DNA of 7,857 nucleotides from contig DUUS01000014.1 in NCBI GenBank assembly GCA_012841465.1, positions 1 through 7,857 on the forward strand, given 5' to 3'. Origin of the DNA: Mollicutes bacterium (GTDB lineage Bacteria > Bacillota_I > Bacilli_A > RF39 > UBA660). Of this stretch, positions 7,441 to 7,857 are shown in pieces. Each line of letters opens with the position of its first letter. Within the stretch, counting starts at the first letter, position 1. The translations under genes were made by a program, and so were the position numbers. The notes under the pieces are model-generated. The model worked only from the letters and a program-made list of their open reading frames with translations. It did not search any database and was not told the DNA's origin.

Positions 7441-7759
7441 AGGTTATCTCAGTTACTGGATAACCTTTAATCATACCTTCAATTAAATAATCTTCATCTT
7501 TGTTAATTTCTAAAAATTTAATGAAGTTTTCAATTTCCTGTTCTATATTATTAGTTTTTAATTTATAACAATCATTAAAAGAACAAATGCTTTCATATTT
7601 AACACTTGAATTATTTAGATAATCTTTTAAGTTATTATGATTTACTCCATTTAACACTTCTTTTTTAAGATAACAATTATTAAAACCATAACTTTCATTT
7701 TGTTTTAATAATAATATTAAACTAGTAATAGATATTATTAATATTAAATACTTCTTCAT
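7424..7759 (-). CDS. Small exported or membrane-anchored protein of unknown function, four cysteines
   Basis: I do not recognise this 111-residue protein. It begins MKKY followed by a hydrophobic run (about residues 5-18, LILIISITSLILLL), which reads as an uncleaved anchor or signal peptide with positive residues before it. The remainder is polar and faces outside in the usual topology. Four cysteines (Cys29, Cys59, Cys64, Cys110) lie in the polar part, an even number that would suit two disulfides. No catalytic motif or lipobox is visible. The gene is convergent with the helicase gene, overlapping it by 17 nt, and its last codons carry the hairpin at 7434-7473. No clear Shine-Dalgarno precedes the ATG, but CATAAT lies five bases before it, which could be a -10 of a leaderless transcript. 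The hydrophobic start followed by a polar, cysteine-bearing tail favours a real gene over a chance frame; function is open. Confidence 0.65.
   Translation of the reverse strand: MKKYLILIISITSLILLLKQNESYGFNNCYLKKEVLNGVNHNNLKDYLNNSSVKYESICSFNDCYKLKTNNIEQEIENFIKFLEINKDEDYLIEGMIKGYPVTEITFNQCL
7434..7473. terminator. Bidirectional hairpin between convergent genes
   Basis: TGATTAAAGGTTATC (7434-7448) and GATAACCTTTAATCA (7459-7473) form a perfect 15-bp stem. The 10-nt loop can pair further (CAG with CTG around TTA). The core AAAGGTTATC/GATAACCTTT has the A-stem-T layout of bidirectional terminators, although only three T follow it on the + strand; on the - strand T-rich sequence follows. The helicase stop codon (7438-7440) lies in the left arm, and the stem lies in the coding end of the minus-strand gene. 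The hairpin is certain; its terminator role is inferred. Confidence 0.7.
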
Positions 7760-7792
7760 AGTTTATTATGTGTATTTATTTTATTTAAAAAC
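7760..7792. promoter_or_regulatory. Divergent intergenic region with both gene starts
   Basis: Only 33 bp separate the two divergent start codons, so both promoters must be here or reach into the flanking genes. On the minus strand CATAAT lies five bases before the ATG. On the plus strand TATTTA (7773-7778) preceded by TG is a poor -10 candidate. No Shine-Dalgarno is seen on either side. The assignment rests on layout more than on good consensus matches. Confidence 0.3.
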
Positions 7793-7857
7793 ATGGAATT
7801 AAAATTATTTATTGTCATTGTTGGTTTTTCCTTGTTTTCACTATCTGTTTTTCATTA
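7793..7857 (+). CDS. N-terminus of a membrane or exported protein (3' partial)
   Basis: ATG at 7793 opens a frame that stays open to the end of the window, 21 full codons. The residues are MELK followed by a strongly hydrophobic stretch (LFIVIVGFSLFSLSVF), typical of a signal peptide or first membrane segment. It is divergent from the small minus-strand gene, which also starts with a hydrophobic segment. No Shine-Dalgarno is visible upstream. The product cannot be identified from so little sequence, and a chance frame is possible in such AT-rich DNA, but the lysine-then-hydrophobic pattern and its position support a real gene. Confidence 0.5.
   Translation, partial: MELKLFIVIVGFSLFSLSVFH

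Noticed and set aside
1..7857. Use of genetic code 4 (TGA as Trp), suggested by the extreme AT content
   Set aside because: All Trp codons are TGG and no conserved frame is interrupted by TGA. TGA is also unused as a stop here, so the window does not formally prove code 11, but gives no support for code 4.
1..7857. Mobile element, prophage or CRISPR content
   Set aside because: No transposase, integrase, phage structural gene, terminal repeats or regularly spaced repeats are visible on either strand.

Overview
The window is very AT-rich, with dense gene packing, short gaps and standard-code genes: every Trp is TGG, stops are TAA or TAG, and there are no in-frame TGA codons. Together with an AddAB-type recombination nuclease (the Bacillota counterpart of RecBCD) and a VanY-like cell-wall peptidase, this points to a low-GC Gram-positive bacterium. 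It is plausibly an uncultured, genome-reduced Bacilli, Erysipelotrichia or RF39-like lineage. The lineage is an inference and cannot be fixed from this window.

Layout: (1) 1-636 (+) is the 3' part of an M15B/VanY-type D-Ala-D-Ala carboxypeptidase. (2) After a 42-nt gap holding an extended -10 promoter, 679-2970 (+) encodes a shortened AddB. (3) 2957-6022 (+) encodes AddA, overlapping addB by 14 nt and preceded by a good Shine-Dalgarno. (4) After a 53-nt gap with a TTGACA -35 box, 6076-7440 (+) encodes a compact UvrD-family helicase resembling the core of E. coli helicase IV. (5) 7424-7759 (-) encodes a small exported or membrane-anchored protein of unknown function. It is convergent with the helicase, overlaps it by 17 nt and shares a strong hairpin with it. 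(6) 7793-end (+) is the hydrophobic N-terminus of a further gene that runs off the window. No stretch over 300 bases lacks a gene. I saw no tRNA, rRNA, CRISPR or IS element.

Function: AddA (helicase plus nuclease) and AddB (Fe-S nuclease subunit) should form the complex that processes double-strand DNA ends for RecA-dependent repair and degrades linear foreign DNA. The following helicase is probably a further repair or replication accessory motor, either part of the same cluster or transcribed from its own promoter. The region is mostly housekeeping. The most unusual points are the loss of the AddB Walker A segment, the apparently leaderless or SD-less gene starts, and the hairpin shared by two overlapping convergent genes.
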